This document shows, piece after piece, positions 12,786 through 23,105 of a stretch of DNA of 64,000 bases; within the stretch, counting starts at the first letter, position 1; every line of letters begins with the position of its first letter. The notes beneath the pieces are model-generated. The model was not told where the DNA came from and ran no database searches. It was given only the letters and a program-made list of their open reading frames with translations. This DNA comes from Eopsaltria australis (Eukaryota > Chordata > Aves > Passeriformes > Petroicidae). Position numbers and translations under genes: made by a program. The DNA lies in NCBI GenBank assembly GCA_034509425.1, contig JAVTVJ010000032.1, positions 5,095,501 to 5,159,500 of the forward strand, given 5' to 3'.

Positions 12786-12944
12786 TACGATGTCTTTTAG
12801 TTTTAACAAGACATCTTGTAATTAGATTTATGTAAATGTATGATGTCTTTTAGCCTTAACAGGACATTTGGTAATTAGGTTTATGTAAATGTATGGTGTC
12901 TTTTAGCCTTAACAGGACACTCGGTAATTAGATTTATGTAAAAG
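12786..12944. repeat. 53-bp minisatellite, three copies
   Basis: Three tandem units of exactly 53 bp lie at 12786-12838, 12839-12891 and 12892-12944. Each starts at or near 'tatgatgtcttttag' and contains 'ggtaattag' and 'tttatgtaaa'. The second and third units resemble each other more closely than the first. The first unit also contains an exact inverted repeat (gatgtctt / aagacatc) around an 11-base loop. This is a local tandem duplication rather than a dispersed repeat, since I saw no other copy in the window. Confidence 0.9.
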
Positions 12945-12989
12945 AGAAGAAACACAGGTTTTGTCTTTTGGTGTTTGAGCAAGGTTTTC

Positions 12990-13420
12990 TAAACAACTGT
13001 GCTGCCACTATGCTAATTAATCATTTCCATGCTGGAGAGGGATCATCAAGGAATGACCTATAGCTTTGAAACTTCCTGGGACTACTACTTGTGTATGATG
13101 CTGAATAATTAAAACTTAAAATCAGCATTTTCTTTCAATTGCTGAGTTGTGTGGCTTTGATCAAACTTTGTGAATGCAGACTGAGTGACTTGCAAAGTTA
13201 ATAATGTACTGCTGCTGCTTTATTGCAACATCTGTACTTGTCTGACTATAACTAGAGAGATGCCAACACATTAACTCAATACACTTTCTACCTGAAATAT
13301 CAACTTAATTAGGATCATTTATCAAAATGACACTTGTTTCATAAGGCCAAATCAAATTGATTACTGTTGTTTCTGCTGCACTTGTGCCAGCGTTAAGAGC
13401 AATACTTTCAGAAACAAAGG
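12990..13420. promoter_or_regulatory. Possible conserved non-coding regulatory block
   Basis: An unbroken stretch of unique, simple-repeat-free sequence dense in developmental factor-like sites. These include homeodomain-type cores (ctaattaat, ttaattagg) and the palindrome tttgatcaaa at 13156-13165, which is two overlapping TCF/LEF-type sites. It has no open frame. This is an impression from composition and motifs only; conservation was not tested. Confidence 0.2.
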
Positions 13421-13599
13421 TGTATAAACATATATCTTGCATTGCATGAGAAGGTACTGCTAGAGGAAGAACATTTTAAGAGTACTGAAATCTATAAAAG
13501 AAAATACAAAAACCAAACCAATGCAGTTGCTTAGTCTTTGTGATCATCTTATCTGAACTGCTTGCCCTCATACAATGGGGAATAGCAAGGAAAAGTTGT

Positions 13600-13680
13600 C
13601 ACAATTTTATAGATGGGGATTTTATAATCAGAGACACCAAGTCTCAGACTTCAAAATGTGTTTGCTCACCTTAAAGGCTT
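13600..13680 (+). repeat. Possible MIR/L2-type ancient repeat trace
   Basis: The run 'caattttatagatgggga', followed by a loosely similar 'agacaccaag...' portion, resembles the tail of ancient core-SINE or L2 elements. The match is short and degenerate, so this is a weak call. Confidence 0.2.
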
Positions 13681-14594
13681 TTGATGAGACCAGGAGTTAA
13701 GTATATATTTATCTTCCAAGTTTCTGGATTTAAGTGACCTAAAGATGACCTGAAGTCAAACAAAGTATTTCATGTTTTGGGAAAGTGCTTCTCAAAACCC
13801 CAAACCATTTACAATTCAAAGAGCTAAAATACTAATTTGTTTTACAACAGGGTACTTTTCTAGTGTCTTAATGAAGGCTGTGCTCAGTAGACATATTTCT
13901 TAAAATGGAATTCTGTTTGGATCCTCTTCTAGATGTTCTAATGTCATGTGCTCTGTGCTCAAAACTGTATGAATGGTATAGTCTGACACCATCTGTGACC
14001 TGACTTACATATCATTTGGCTTGTATGTTTAAGGTTATAAAGTTGGACTGACCTTACCAGCCCTCCAGTTCCCTTGGTAACTCAGAATTTGAACTTTAAA
14101 AAGTGGATAGGATGAGCTGTGGGAGTCGGAGTGTTTAAGTAAATCTAATAAAAACTTAACTAACATAGAAGCAGAACAGTGCCATTCTGAGTAAGGTAAT
14201 ATTTTCTCTTTAAAAATGAGAAGTTCAGAGGTGGGATTGAATCACCTGACTTTTGCATATCAAGTTTTGCTGAAAGTATGGAAAGAAATACTAGGTGCCA
14301 TCCACATGACCTCTAGTGAGCTCTTGAAATGGGATATTAATGAGTTAGACAGGGGAAGAATGGCTCAGAGAAGAGAAATGCAAGTTGGGTCCAAAATGTG
14401 TTGGCAAACTATACCCAGAACAGTTTTCGGTATTCCACTTTTGCAGGCAATTACTGTGTAGTCCTGAGGCTTATATGTCTGAAGACATCAGTAGTTGGTT
14501 TGTTAATTATATGGATGTTTGTGACAGAGGTGAGAGCATCTGCTGGGATGGATAAGAGACAGTTTCAGAATTTCAAAGGAGTTTGATAGTTTGG

Positions 14595-14812
14595 AGAAGT
14601 AGTCCCGTGCACTCCTAACTTCCTTGCCCGCATGGCAGTAGGAAAAGCAGAAAAGACCTTGGCTCTGTGTAAGCCCAGCTGACCAATAACAAAAACAGCT
14701 CTGTATTATCAACCCTGTGTTCAGCACAAATCCAAAACCAGGCCCCTTAGCAGCCACTGTGAGGAAAATTAACTCTACCCCAGTTGCAACCAACACAAGC
14801 TGCAGCTGATCA
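14595..14812 (+). mobile_element. Avian ERV LTR fragment (second family)
   Basis: The segment matches a different recalled avian LTR. The order is 'gcatggcagtagg', 'gcagaaaagaccttggctc', 'tgtgtaagcccagctga', a 'tattatcaaccctgtgttca' block, 'gcacaaatccaaaacca', then 'gaggaaaattaactctacc' and 'ccagttgcaacca'. Only about 220 bp is recognisable. Both ends fade into unique DNA, so it is truncated or heavily diverged. No retroviral gene lies alongside. The minus-strand 108-codon frame over it is an artefact. Confidence 0.65.
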
Positions 14813-15025
14813 CCATTCAATGATGTCAAGCTCTTTTGATGAAAATCAAGTTATATTGGTCTGTATAAAAAGGATCATAATTTGCAGGCATGTGGCATGA
14901 GTAGTTAAGTTTTTGCTCTGTTCAGCCTTGCTAAACTCTCTGAATTATTCTGCCCCATTTTGGGCACTGTAAGATACAAGAACCAGGTAAGCACAATACA
15001 GAAATAAGAATACTCAGGGTCTGGA

Positions 15026-15077
15026 GTATGTGATTTCCAAGGGAGAAACAAAGAGTCAAGATAATTTATTCTAACCT
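15026..15077 (+). repeat. Diverged repeat, copy 1 (MIR-like?)
   Basis: It shares 'gtatgtga.ttcca' and then 'ggagaa...aagagt' with copy 2 at 15320-15371. The shared block could be two copies of an old core-SINE type repeat, since such tails have a similar 'gtgacttgccc' segment. It could instead be a local duplication. Confidence 0.35.
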
Positions 15078-15319
15078 ATAGTAATTAGTATATTTTTATA
15101 TATCTTAGTACCTACTTTTATACTGTTTTTTTCTTCTTCTAAGCCATTTTTTTAATGCTTAACTGGTGAGTATCTCATTTCAATAGCTTACGAAGCTGAT
15201 GTTGATGACATTGGTAAGGAAAAGTTATGAGTCTCAAGTCCCACCTCTGAAATCAACTCGTTCGTATCACTCAACTCATCATCTTTAAATAGGAAACATT
15301 ATTCAGAAAAATGTGTAAA

Positions 15320-15371
15320 GTATGTGACTTCCAGAGGAGAAGTGAAGAGTAGAGGTAGCTTGTTCCAGACT
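15320..15371 (+). repeat. Diverged repeat, copy 2 (MIR-like?)
   Basis: Second member of the pair described at 15026-15077. The preceding 'tttaaataggaaac' also loosely fits the MIR 'aggaaactgag' block, which supports an old SINE origin slightly more for this copy. Confidence 0.35.
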
Positions 15372-16394
15372 GTAAAAATAGAACTGAGAACTGATGTGTT
15401 AATATTGCAGTGGAGAGAGGAAAAAACTCCAATTGTCTTTAATAGACCTGGCAAGAAGTAAAACCAGGAAAAGGCAGTAAAACTATTTTTCTTTTTCTCT
15501 TAAGGGTTGGCAGACCCTTAACAACAATAGAAGTCAGCCCCTGGGTTGTTTTGCCCAAAGTGTTTGTTTCCAGTGTCTGGGGGCTTCAGGAGCAAGATAG
15601 AAAATGCATTTTTTATGATCAATAGATCTGTTTGTCTGATATTTGAATTTTATTTGACCTTCATGACGTAGGCTACTGCTTTTTGGGGCGTACACACAGT
15701 CTCTTTGGAGCAATGCTAAACCATGTGTAAATAAAATCATACTTACTAAAAGCAAGAGAAGCAAGCAACCTTATTTTTGAGACATCTTTAAGTTTTCAGG
15801 TAGTTGTGAAGATTATTTTCTTTTATTTCGGTGGAAACTCAAATATAGAGATTGAGCATATCAGATTTACAAGTTTTCTACTTTCACGTTATTATACATA
15901 AAGAAACCTCTCAGTAGAGCAAACAGTTTTCTCTTGAAATGATGAAAAAGCAAGCACCAAACATCCTTTTGTTCAGTCTTTGTTTTACGTTGGTGACATT
16001 GCAATATGCCATAATTATTTTTCATACTAAAAGAAGAGAAAGTTGTTGCTACATTGGTTTTGCAACTGAAATTGAAAATACGCTTTGTTCTGGCCTATTT
16101 ATTTTTAATTCTTTCTCTTCAGTTCTTTTTGCCTCTAGCAAAATACCACTTCACTCTAGCAAACTATTAAAAGAAGCAATATCCATGCTGCTTGTTTGGC
16201 CCATTCCATCAATGCAGGAATCTGCAACAAAACCATCAGAAGAGACTTTTCTATTGTACTCACATCACTTACTGAATTGCTCTCTTGGTAATTTTTCTGC
16301 ACTGATGTCTTGTTTACCAACTGGTTTTGCCTTATTATGGAGAAGCTTAGCCCTTTGTTTGTTGTGATTTTTTCACACTTGGTGGCTGAAGTGT

Positions 16395-16612
16395 CCCTGG
16401 TATCAATTACTGGAGCAGATCCAAAGGAGGGCAACAAAGCTGGTGAAGGGTCTAGAGCAGAAGCCCTATGAGGAACAGCTGAAGGAGCTGGAGTTGTTTG
16501 GCCTGGAGAAAAGGAGGCTCAGAGGAGACCTTACTGCTCTCTAAAACTACCTGAATGGAGGTTGTAGCAAGGTGGGGGTTGGTCTCTTCTCCCAGGTAAC
16601 AATTTAAGGAGG
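16395..16612 (+). mobile_element. CR1 LINE fragment, ORF2 C-terminus
   Basis: In one frame this reads as the C-terminal end of CR1 ORF2. The motif order is [17 protein letters not shown], then [19 protein letters not shown], then RGDLTAL followed by a stop, then NYLNGGCSKVGVGLFS. This is the conserved tail just before the CR1 3' UTR. After 'ctcccaggtaacaa' the match breaks off, so most of the UTR is missing or deleted. The copy has an in-frame stop and cannot code. A separate CR1 3' tail lies about 0.75 kb downstream in the same orientation and may belong to the same insertion. Confidence 0.9.
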
Positions 16613-17339
16613 GGTAGAGGGAAGAGAGACTCCAGCTTGTCAAAATAAGCACTGCCCACTAAAACCCGAGTTAACAAGAATGCCAGCACGGTACTAGATC
16701 CTTCTTTTACTACTAAGTCCTGATACACATCTGTAGTAAGTATTTTACCTTACTTGCAAGCTCATCCCTGATATTGCAGATGTTGTGGAGAATAGGCAGG
16801 GTTGTTATGAGTATATATGGGATTAATAAAAGTCCAAATTTGTCTGATAGAAATGCTGCTTTGTATGGGAGGGGGTGAAATGCAATCACTTCATTTTGAT
16901 AAAAGATTAAAACAGTTTAATCATATCAATAACACCCTGAAACAGAAAATCTAGTGGCATGTGTTTACTGTAATATCCCATTAAAAGAAGTAATTTCTAT
17001 TTTAAGGAAAGCCATCACGTCTGCAATGATAGATATTGGGATAATTCACTTCCTGTGACTGTAATTGCTGTACTAAAAATTCCAAGTGAAATTCATGCAG
17101 TAGAAAAGTAGCTATGATGATATTCATTACTGCTATGAAAGAAAGTTCATTTGGATTTTATGTAGATGAAACTTGCCTGATATTATTTGGAACAGGAAGA
17201 TAAAAGTTTGGTTTTGAATGGACTCTTAATTTGAGAGTAACCCTGGGCCTACTCTGTTAGACCTAGCTACAGAATGTGTTTCAGTAGAAGAAACTGGATT
17301 GAAAGCATAAAGAAATCTTTGCTCTTAACAAGTAAAAAT

Positions 17340-17390
17340 TGGAGAGGTATCACTGGGGTCCCTTCCAATGTGAGCCATTCTGTGATCAGC
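17340..17390 (+). mobile_element. CR1 LINE 3'-terminal fragment
   Basis: The run 'ggggtcccttccaatgtgag' followed by 'ccattctgtgat' is the diagnostic CR1 3' end. One copy of the terminal attctgtg octamer is present. Upstream sequence does not match CR1 clearly. This could be a very short independent insertion, or the tail of the fragment at 16395-16612 after an insertion or rearrangement. Confidence 0.8.
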
Positions 17391-17961
17391 CTAACTTGAA
17401 GGAAGATGAACAGCCCACACTGTTTGCTGGTTTGTGCCTGAAGTGTGACAGTCCAGGGCTTTGGTTCTGCTTGTAGATCTACTAGTATCTTTGGGTGGGG
17501 GTGTAGTCAGTGAGCTCAAAAGCAAGCTTGAAAACGGTGTGGGGTTTATTTAACAACAAAAGGAAAGAAAAAAGGAGGGGGTGGGGTGCAAGTCAACTCA
17601 GATGATTTATGGCCACATGAAAAAAAGTAAAGTTGCAGAATAGTACTGAGTTGATGCAGGTTGTTAAGGAGCAGTAAAATTGTCTCTAAAATTCTCTGGT
17701 GACACCAAAATAACTTTTTATTAACTTCGGGAACAAACTACTTAAGCTTCTTAATCTAATAAGGCATCCATATATAAAAAAAAATTTTAAAATAATTACA
17801 AATATTTTTACTTTGAGTAATTAGTTGAATTTGTCCCTTAAATAAATTCTTGTTTAAGGTATCTCTCTGGATTGTTGTTGCACAAATGAAGTAGCTGATG
17901 GAACTTGTATGACAGCTTATTAAATCTCTTCTGGACTCTGTTGCCCAATACTTGTCCTTTC

Positions 17962-17977
17962 TTTTTTTTTTTTTTTT
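17962..17977. repeat. Poly-T tract
   Basis: Sixteen consecutive T. No retroposed body was recognised next to it. Confidence 0.9.
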
Positions 17978-18349
17978 AATATTAGGGATGAGTTTTGTAA
18001 TTGAGAAAAAAAAGTAGGTGATTTTCAAATAATGTATTTAGTGTTTTTTCAACTGAACATTTCTGTGTGTCTGCAGGTTTCCATTCCTCTAACTGTTGCC
18101 ATGGCATAGGCACCTTAAAGGAGAGGAGAGAAGACAACAGGAGTTAGGTGCAAGTTAAGGTGTTTCATGTAGAAACTTCTGAAAAGTGCACTTACTGACA
18201 ATGAAAGATGTTGCTGTCCTGCCAAAAGCTGATCCTTTTCAGTGTTTCCTGACGCTTCATTCTTGCCTTCTGCAGATGTCTGAATGTGGGTGTTGGGGGT
18301 GTTCATTGCCACTAGGAAGAGTTATCATATGAAGCAGTCATAATTCAAG

Positions 18350-19075
18350 TGAAATGGACAGCAACCTGCTACCTCTTAGACATGCACAAAACTGTGGAGG
18401 CAGAAGGGATCCACTCAAGGCTGCTGAGGGAGATGGAGGAAGCTCTCACTGAGCCAGTTTCCATCATGTATCATCAGTCCGGGCTAACTGGAGAGGTCCC
18501 AGTTGACTGGAGATAAGCAGATGTGACAGCCCTATGCAAGAAGTGCTGGAAAGAGGATCTGGGGAGCTGCAAGCCTGTCAGCCTGCCCTTGGTGCCAGGG
18601 AAGGTCATGGAGCAGATCATCTCGAGTTCCATCATGCAGCATGTGTGGAACAGCCAAGGGATCAAGCCCAACCAACATGGGTTCATAAAAGGCAGATTGT
18701 GCTTGACCAACCTGATCTTCTTCTATGACAAGATGATCCACTTAGTGGATGAGGGAAAGGCTGTGGATATTGTTTCTGTGGACTGTAGTGAAGCCTCTGA
18801 CACTGTTTCCCACAGCATTCTCCTGGAAAAGCTGTCAGCCCACGGCTCAGATAGGGGAACTCTTCACTGGGGAAAAACTGTCCAGATGACCAGGCCCAGA
18901 GAGTTGTGGTGAATGGAGCTAGATCCAGCTGGTGGCTGGTCACCAGTGTGTCCCCAGGACTCAGTACTGGGTCCAGTCCTGTTTAACATCTTTATTGATG
19001 CTCTGGATGAGGGAATGGGGTGCACCCTCAGTCAACTTGCAGATAACACCAAGCTGAGTGGCAGTGCTGTGTATG
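18350..19075 (+). mobile_element. CR1 LINE fragment, reverse transcriptase region
   Basis: The best-preserved mobile element in the window. A single plus frame runs across it with CR1 ORF2 reverse-transcriptase motifs in order. These are [110 protein letters not shown] and LADNTKL. The frame is interrupted only by stops at 18514-18516 and 18910-18912, with no frameshift. The catalytic block that should read FADD is LADN, so an active-site Asp is lost, and the upstream DFSKAFDT block is DCSEASDT. The endonuclease, 5' end and 3' UTR are absent, so the copy is truncated on both sides and dead. It belongs to an avian-type CR1 subfamily younger than the relics at 27 and 57 kb. Confidence 0.95.
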
Positions 19076-21275
19076 TCTCAGGTTGTAGTATGGAATTTAT
19101 CCAAATCAGCTCCAGGAACTGTGTTTCACTAGTTAGTTTTTTGGGGATGTAACTTTGAAAACTAAGTCTTATCATCTATTGTTTGATGTGTTGGCTCTTG
19201 TTTCTTGTTTCAAATGCTGAACTTCCACTTGATGGCTATGAACAGCATAGGAATGTAGTTGAAGTTTACTTTAAAGGAAACACAGCTTCCTTCCTCTTAA
19301 AACCCAAGCCACAAAACCCTGCCAACTAACACTACTTTGCAATTTATTCATTTTTGTGTGCAGGAATTAGTGTACTTATACATCAACTTATGTTGAAGGA
19401 GTGGAGGTTGTTAAAGGGAGTCTTCCAAAATGACCTGTTTGTATTAAATTCAGTTCAATTCTGAATGGCATATAAGACAACATTATTAAACAAGTGTTTT
19501 GATAATTTCTGTTCTAGCAATGTGGTCATTTCTTGCAACTTGAAATTCATTTGGGGGCTTCCCCTGCCTCAACTCAAAATTGCTCTACATCTTTCCCAAA
19601 TAGGGATTGAAGGAGTTTCTTGTTTTTAATACTGTATTTCTATCACTTAATGATCTACTCAAGAATATGTTGGGTTTTTAAGCGTAGGCAGAAATAGCAA
19701 AGCTCAAGGTAAAGTTTAATAAAGTTGCCTTTGCCTTTTGTTAACCTTTTAGTTTTCTAATTTATGACTGGATATACTGTCAAGCTGAATACCTCATAAT
19801 GGCCAAGCCATTAGTTCCGGTTATTGTTCTGTGTCTTGTTACAGCACAGCAACATTTAGGAACTTGAAAATGATCTGTGTTCAAAACAGCAGCATAATTA
19901 ACTCCAGTACACCAACAGGAACAGCACTAGAGAACTAGTTGCTATTAAAAGGCTATGAAAAGTTGCTGAACATAAAGCTTGATTAAAACTAAAACATTGT
20001 TTGTGGCTGGGACTTACAAATGAAGGATTGCAAGTTGAGGCTGTGTCAGGTGGCTTTGGAGCCAAGGAGAAAAGTAACTGAGGTAAGCTAAAAAGAGTGA
20101 GCGATGTGAAGGAGTGCAGAATTCCAGATGCTGGTGCAGGGAGGTCCAGAAGAGGGGTTTTTGTAATTGCTTTGCAATAATACTGGATTTCTGTTGACTA
20201 TCAAGTTTGTTTCAGAATAGGAGAAAAAAAAGTCTGTTTTAGGGCTATTTTCAAGTGTTGTACAGAAATCTGTTGAGAAGAACACTGAAATTACTGAATG
20301 CTGTAATACTTCTGCTGAGTAGTCAAATCTGGTAAAGTCTGTGAAGAATATCTTGTTAACCAGACTAGTTACAGTTTAGGATCTGTGTTGGTGGGTAACA
20401 ATGTAGTGACTACTGATGAACGTTCTGCTGACATAAGTTCTCATTTAAAGAAAATACAAGTAACTTTGAAGAAAGTTCAAAAAATATCTCCTCTGCATCT
20501 GAAGTTGTTGATGATTAAGGATTTTGTAATGCTAGGAGTAATTGCTTTAATTAGCTATTAAACAGGTTTCAGGGTCAATGTGAGAACAAGTTTCTCTCAT
20601 TTGATTTAGTAGGAGCAGGTAATGATTATTTTTTTTTATTATCTTTACTCTCTTCTTTAGAATTATTTACTTAGCACATGGAAGGCAACAGATATTTGCT
20701 ATTATAAAATCAATTTCACGCCTGACTAAACTATCTCTTCCACCTCTGTCATTACTCTTGGTGCTCGGGGTGTTATCTTAGGCTTATTTGTGTTTATACA
20801 ACTGGATTGCAGTGGGCCTTTGCAATAATTATTTGGGGATTTTGGACCCTGCAGCAACAAACAAAAAAATGTTCAAAATAACAGATGTGCAAGTGTGCTT
20901 GCACATGATTGTCGTATTTCTTCCATGTAGAAAAATGACTGCTTAATTTTGTATAGTGTATAAAGCACATAGATGCTAAATAGTTTCAGCTATTTAGGTT
21001 TTCCTTTAAATAGAGGAAAAAATAGCTCAGAAGAGATAGGAAAAATATTTTTGTAGAAACTCCTATTTAGTAAAGGGAGACTTGTAAGTAAACATCTGCA
21101 AAGCAAGATCTGACAGCCAAAATGTTGACGTTTAGTGGTTACCATGTTCCATACATCTGTAATCTGTATCTTCTGTGTTCATACTTTTTCATTTTGACGT
21201 GATGAGTCCAGTAATTGAATAGATTACAGAGCAGCTTTTGAATTCAAAATAACTTCTTAAAGAGTATGTACAAAG
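19076..21275. other. AT-rich unique DNA, no gene seen
   Basis: No gene or known repeat was recognised beyond the hairpin at 20885-20906. The region contains an 8-base T run with a TTTATT at about 20629-20640. Read on the minus strand, that is an AATAAA-type signal about 0.64 kb downstream of the minus-strand frame at 21276-21653. Confidence 0.5.
20885..20906. repeat. Perfect 9-bp inverted repeat, 4-base loop
   Basis: The arm atgtgcaag and its exact complement cttgcacat flank the loop tgtg. It is too short to be a microRNA precursor by itself. It could be a protein-binding palindrome or chance. Confidence 0.6.
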
Positions 21276-21653
21276 TTAGTTGTCAGAATGAAATGATGTT
21301 TCCTTATCATTCTTTGGGGGGTGTCCAGGATCTGTAAGTCCATTAAAATGTTGTTGTGTTTGAAGGAAAAAAAGAGACACTGCAAAGGCAAAGAACATGT
21401 ACCCAATTCCCACAGTCACAAGCTGTGTGTGTATATGATTTTGGTGTTGATAAGCTGAATTAGTTTGTTTGAAGTAACTCAAATGACATTCAAGTTTATG
21501 TCCTGAATGACATGGATTTGAAGAGCTGCACTTTTCAAATGTTAGGTCACGTGTAATATCGTAGAAGATGAGGTTTTTGTTTCTATCAATAGATATGTTC
21601 ATGTTTTGGAATCTTGAAGTTGTTTTCTTTGTTTTCTTGATGGTCTGAGTGCC
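21276..21653 (-). CDS. Possible terminal exon encoding a membrane segment (unverified)
   Basis: I do not recognise this sequence. On the minus strand an open frame of about 125 codons runs from just after a stop codon (21654-21656) to a TAA at 21276-21278. The first Met is at 21600-21602. The encoded part has a Lys/Thr-rich start, then a section with Cys residues (motifs KCSSSNPCHSGH and LECHLSYF). One clear hydrophobic span follows (LVTVGIGYMFFAFAVSLFFLQ, residues about 65-85 from the Met), then a polar tail of roughly 23 residues ending HSDN. This layout resembles the last exon of a single-pass membrane protein: juxtamembrane ectodomain, membrane span and short tail. Possible acceptor AGs lie just inside the upstream edge, but the pyrimidine tract is weak. 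No signal peptide or upstream exon was found. In 64 kb a chance frame of this length is quite possible. Confidence 0.2.
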   Translation of the reverse strand, partial: GTQTIKKTKKTTSRFQNMNISIDRNKNLIFYDITRDLTFEKCSSSNPCHSGHKLECHLSYFKQTNSAYQHQNHIHTQLVTVGIGYMFFAFAVSLFFLQTQQHFNGLTDPGHPPKNDKETSFHSDN

Positions 21654-22114
21654 TCAGAAATGAACTAGTTCTACTTGCCTGTGGCTTTTTAAAATAATTT
21701 CTTAAGGGTCAAAGGAAAAGAGTAGGTTGTGTGAGTTGGGTTGCACTGGACCTGGGTTCTTGCTGCCATTAACATGTAGGTTGTCTTTGGTGAATAAGGA
21801 GATGCAAACCATATCACTGTATCTTTCATAGTTGTGAAAGAGGAGGTTCTCCTGCTCTGTTATGTTTTTCTTCCAAGTTTGCGTCCTCAGTAGTATTTTT
21901 TGTCTTGTTTTTTTTCTCCAGTGAAATACTCAGCATTGCCAGAATTTTCCTGTTGGTTTAAAAAGCACTTGTGCAATCTGAGCACCAATGAGTGCAGGTG
22001 TAATGCATGGATATATAGGAGACAAACTGTCCTAGAAAATATATAAATGAAGATATCTTTCACCTCTCAAGTCTGCCAGACACTCATCCTGCCCTCTGCA
22101 GTGGCAGATGGGCA
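21654..22114. other. Unique DNA, nothing recognised
   Basis: AT-rich sequence without a recognisable feature between the minus-strand frame and the CpG-richer patch. Confidence 0.5.
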
Positions 22115-22330
22115 TTGGGCAAGGCGTATCCTGTGGCAGGGTGGAGAGGGCCAAGCCTGTATTCTTGAGATTTCTCGTCTGTCCCTGCGTTAAGAAAAAA
22201 CGAGGGGGGAACAGGAACAGAGTTACAATTGACTCGTACCCCACAGTCGGATTCCTACTCGTAATTATAATCACAAGCCTTTTCTCTGGGATCTCTCATT
22301 TCTTATGCCTCTCAGTACTTTCGCAGGAAC
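22115..22330. other. CpG-richer patch, unidentified
   Basis: About eight CpG dinucleotides occur in roughly 210 bp, within sequence otherwise nearly free of CpG. Open frames cross it on both strands, but neither shows a recognisable domain. It may be a younger insertion that has not yet lost its CpGs, or a constrained or unmethylated element. Confidence 0.35.
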
Positions 22331-22989
22331 CAAGATGCTGAGTCTATCCAAGTGGCTTGTTTTATCATTTTTCACGGCTTTGTTTCTCTTGTGTGCTGTG
22401 TGCCTCAGCAGAGCTGTTAAAATGGAGCTGAGAGAAATGCTGCTTCTTGCAAGCTATCGGAATCAAGTTATAATAAGGAGATGTTTGTTTTGAGCCTTAC
22501 ACTGAGCATTGCAGAACATTAGAAATGTGAAAAATTGAAAAATGAAGTTTGAATTGCCTGAATTGAGTTGGTTGTTACAACTGAGAAACCAATAGCTCTT
22601 TTAAAATATTGTTTCATATCTGTTGCTCTGTCTTGATCAAAGTCTTAAAGTAACTCAGCTATAAATAAATGAGCATAAATTTTGATTTTGAGTTTGCTGT
22701 GAGGCTTCTAACTGTCCTTATGTAGCAAGCATGTCCAAATGACTTATAGATGTTAAAAGGAGTCTTTTTGAGGACTGGTAGTTTAAAAAACATTCTAACC
22801 TGCATTATAAAGGAATGAGTCTGTATGAGAAGATAGTCCTTTCCCCACCACATATGTGCTTTGGAGGCTTGTCAGAGGGGCAAGATACTGTTTCAGGAAG
22901 TAAATCTGATTATTTCTTTTTGATACTGGTTTCATTTGATTTTACCTGCTCAGAAGAGAAGGTATCCACATGGGCTTTTTTATTTTTAT

Positions 22990-23009
22990 TGTTTTGTTTG
23001 TTTGTTTTT
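22990..23009 (+). repeat. (GTTT)n microsatellite
   Basis: About four to five degenerate GTTT units within a T-rich tract. This is the first of three adjacent simple repeats. Confidence 0.85.
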
Positions 23010-23022
23010 GATTGGGGCTTTT

Positions 23023-23048
23023 TTGGTTGGTTGGTTGGTTGGTTGGTT
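23023..23048 (+). repeat. (TTGG)n microsatellite
   Basis: About six perfect TTGG units, directly after the (GTTT)n tract. Confidence 0.9.
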
Positions 23049-23071
23049 CATTTTTTGGGGGGAGGGTAGGT

Positions 23072-23105
23072 GTTTTTTTTGTTTTGTTTTGTTTTGTTTT
23101 GTTTT
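23072..23105 (+). repeat. (TTTTG)n microsatellite
   Basis: A run of eight T followed by five GTTTT units. It is separated from the (TTGG)n tract by a short G-rich spacer (ggggggagggtagg). Confidence 0.9.

Larger units (their letters stand above)
14813..16394. other. Unique DNA with a diverged local duplication
   Basis: Two diverged ~50-bp segments at 15026-15077 and 15320-15371 resemble each other. A 142-codon plus-strand frame at 15939-16367 has no recognisable domain and is probably chance. No gene or RNA was recognised. Confidence 0.5.
16613..18349. other. Unique DNA between CR1 fragments
   Basis: AT-rich sequence with no gene seen. It contains the short CR1 3' tail at 17340-17390 and a 16-base T run at 17962-17977, both listed separately. 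A purine-rich patch lies at about 17555-17590. Confidence 0.55.

Noticed and set aside
15939..16367. 142-codon plus-strand frame with hydrophobic stretches
   Set aside because: No domain, no splice context, no repeat family. Its hydrophobicity follows from T-rich sequence.
18523..18943. Secondary frames over the CR1 reverse transcriptase on both strands
   Set aside because: They are shadows of the CR1 coding frame.
22305..22493. 62-codon plus frame resembling a signal peptide
   Set aside because: The hydrophobic start could mimic a secretion signal, but the frame is short, ends quickly and has no supporting exon.
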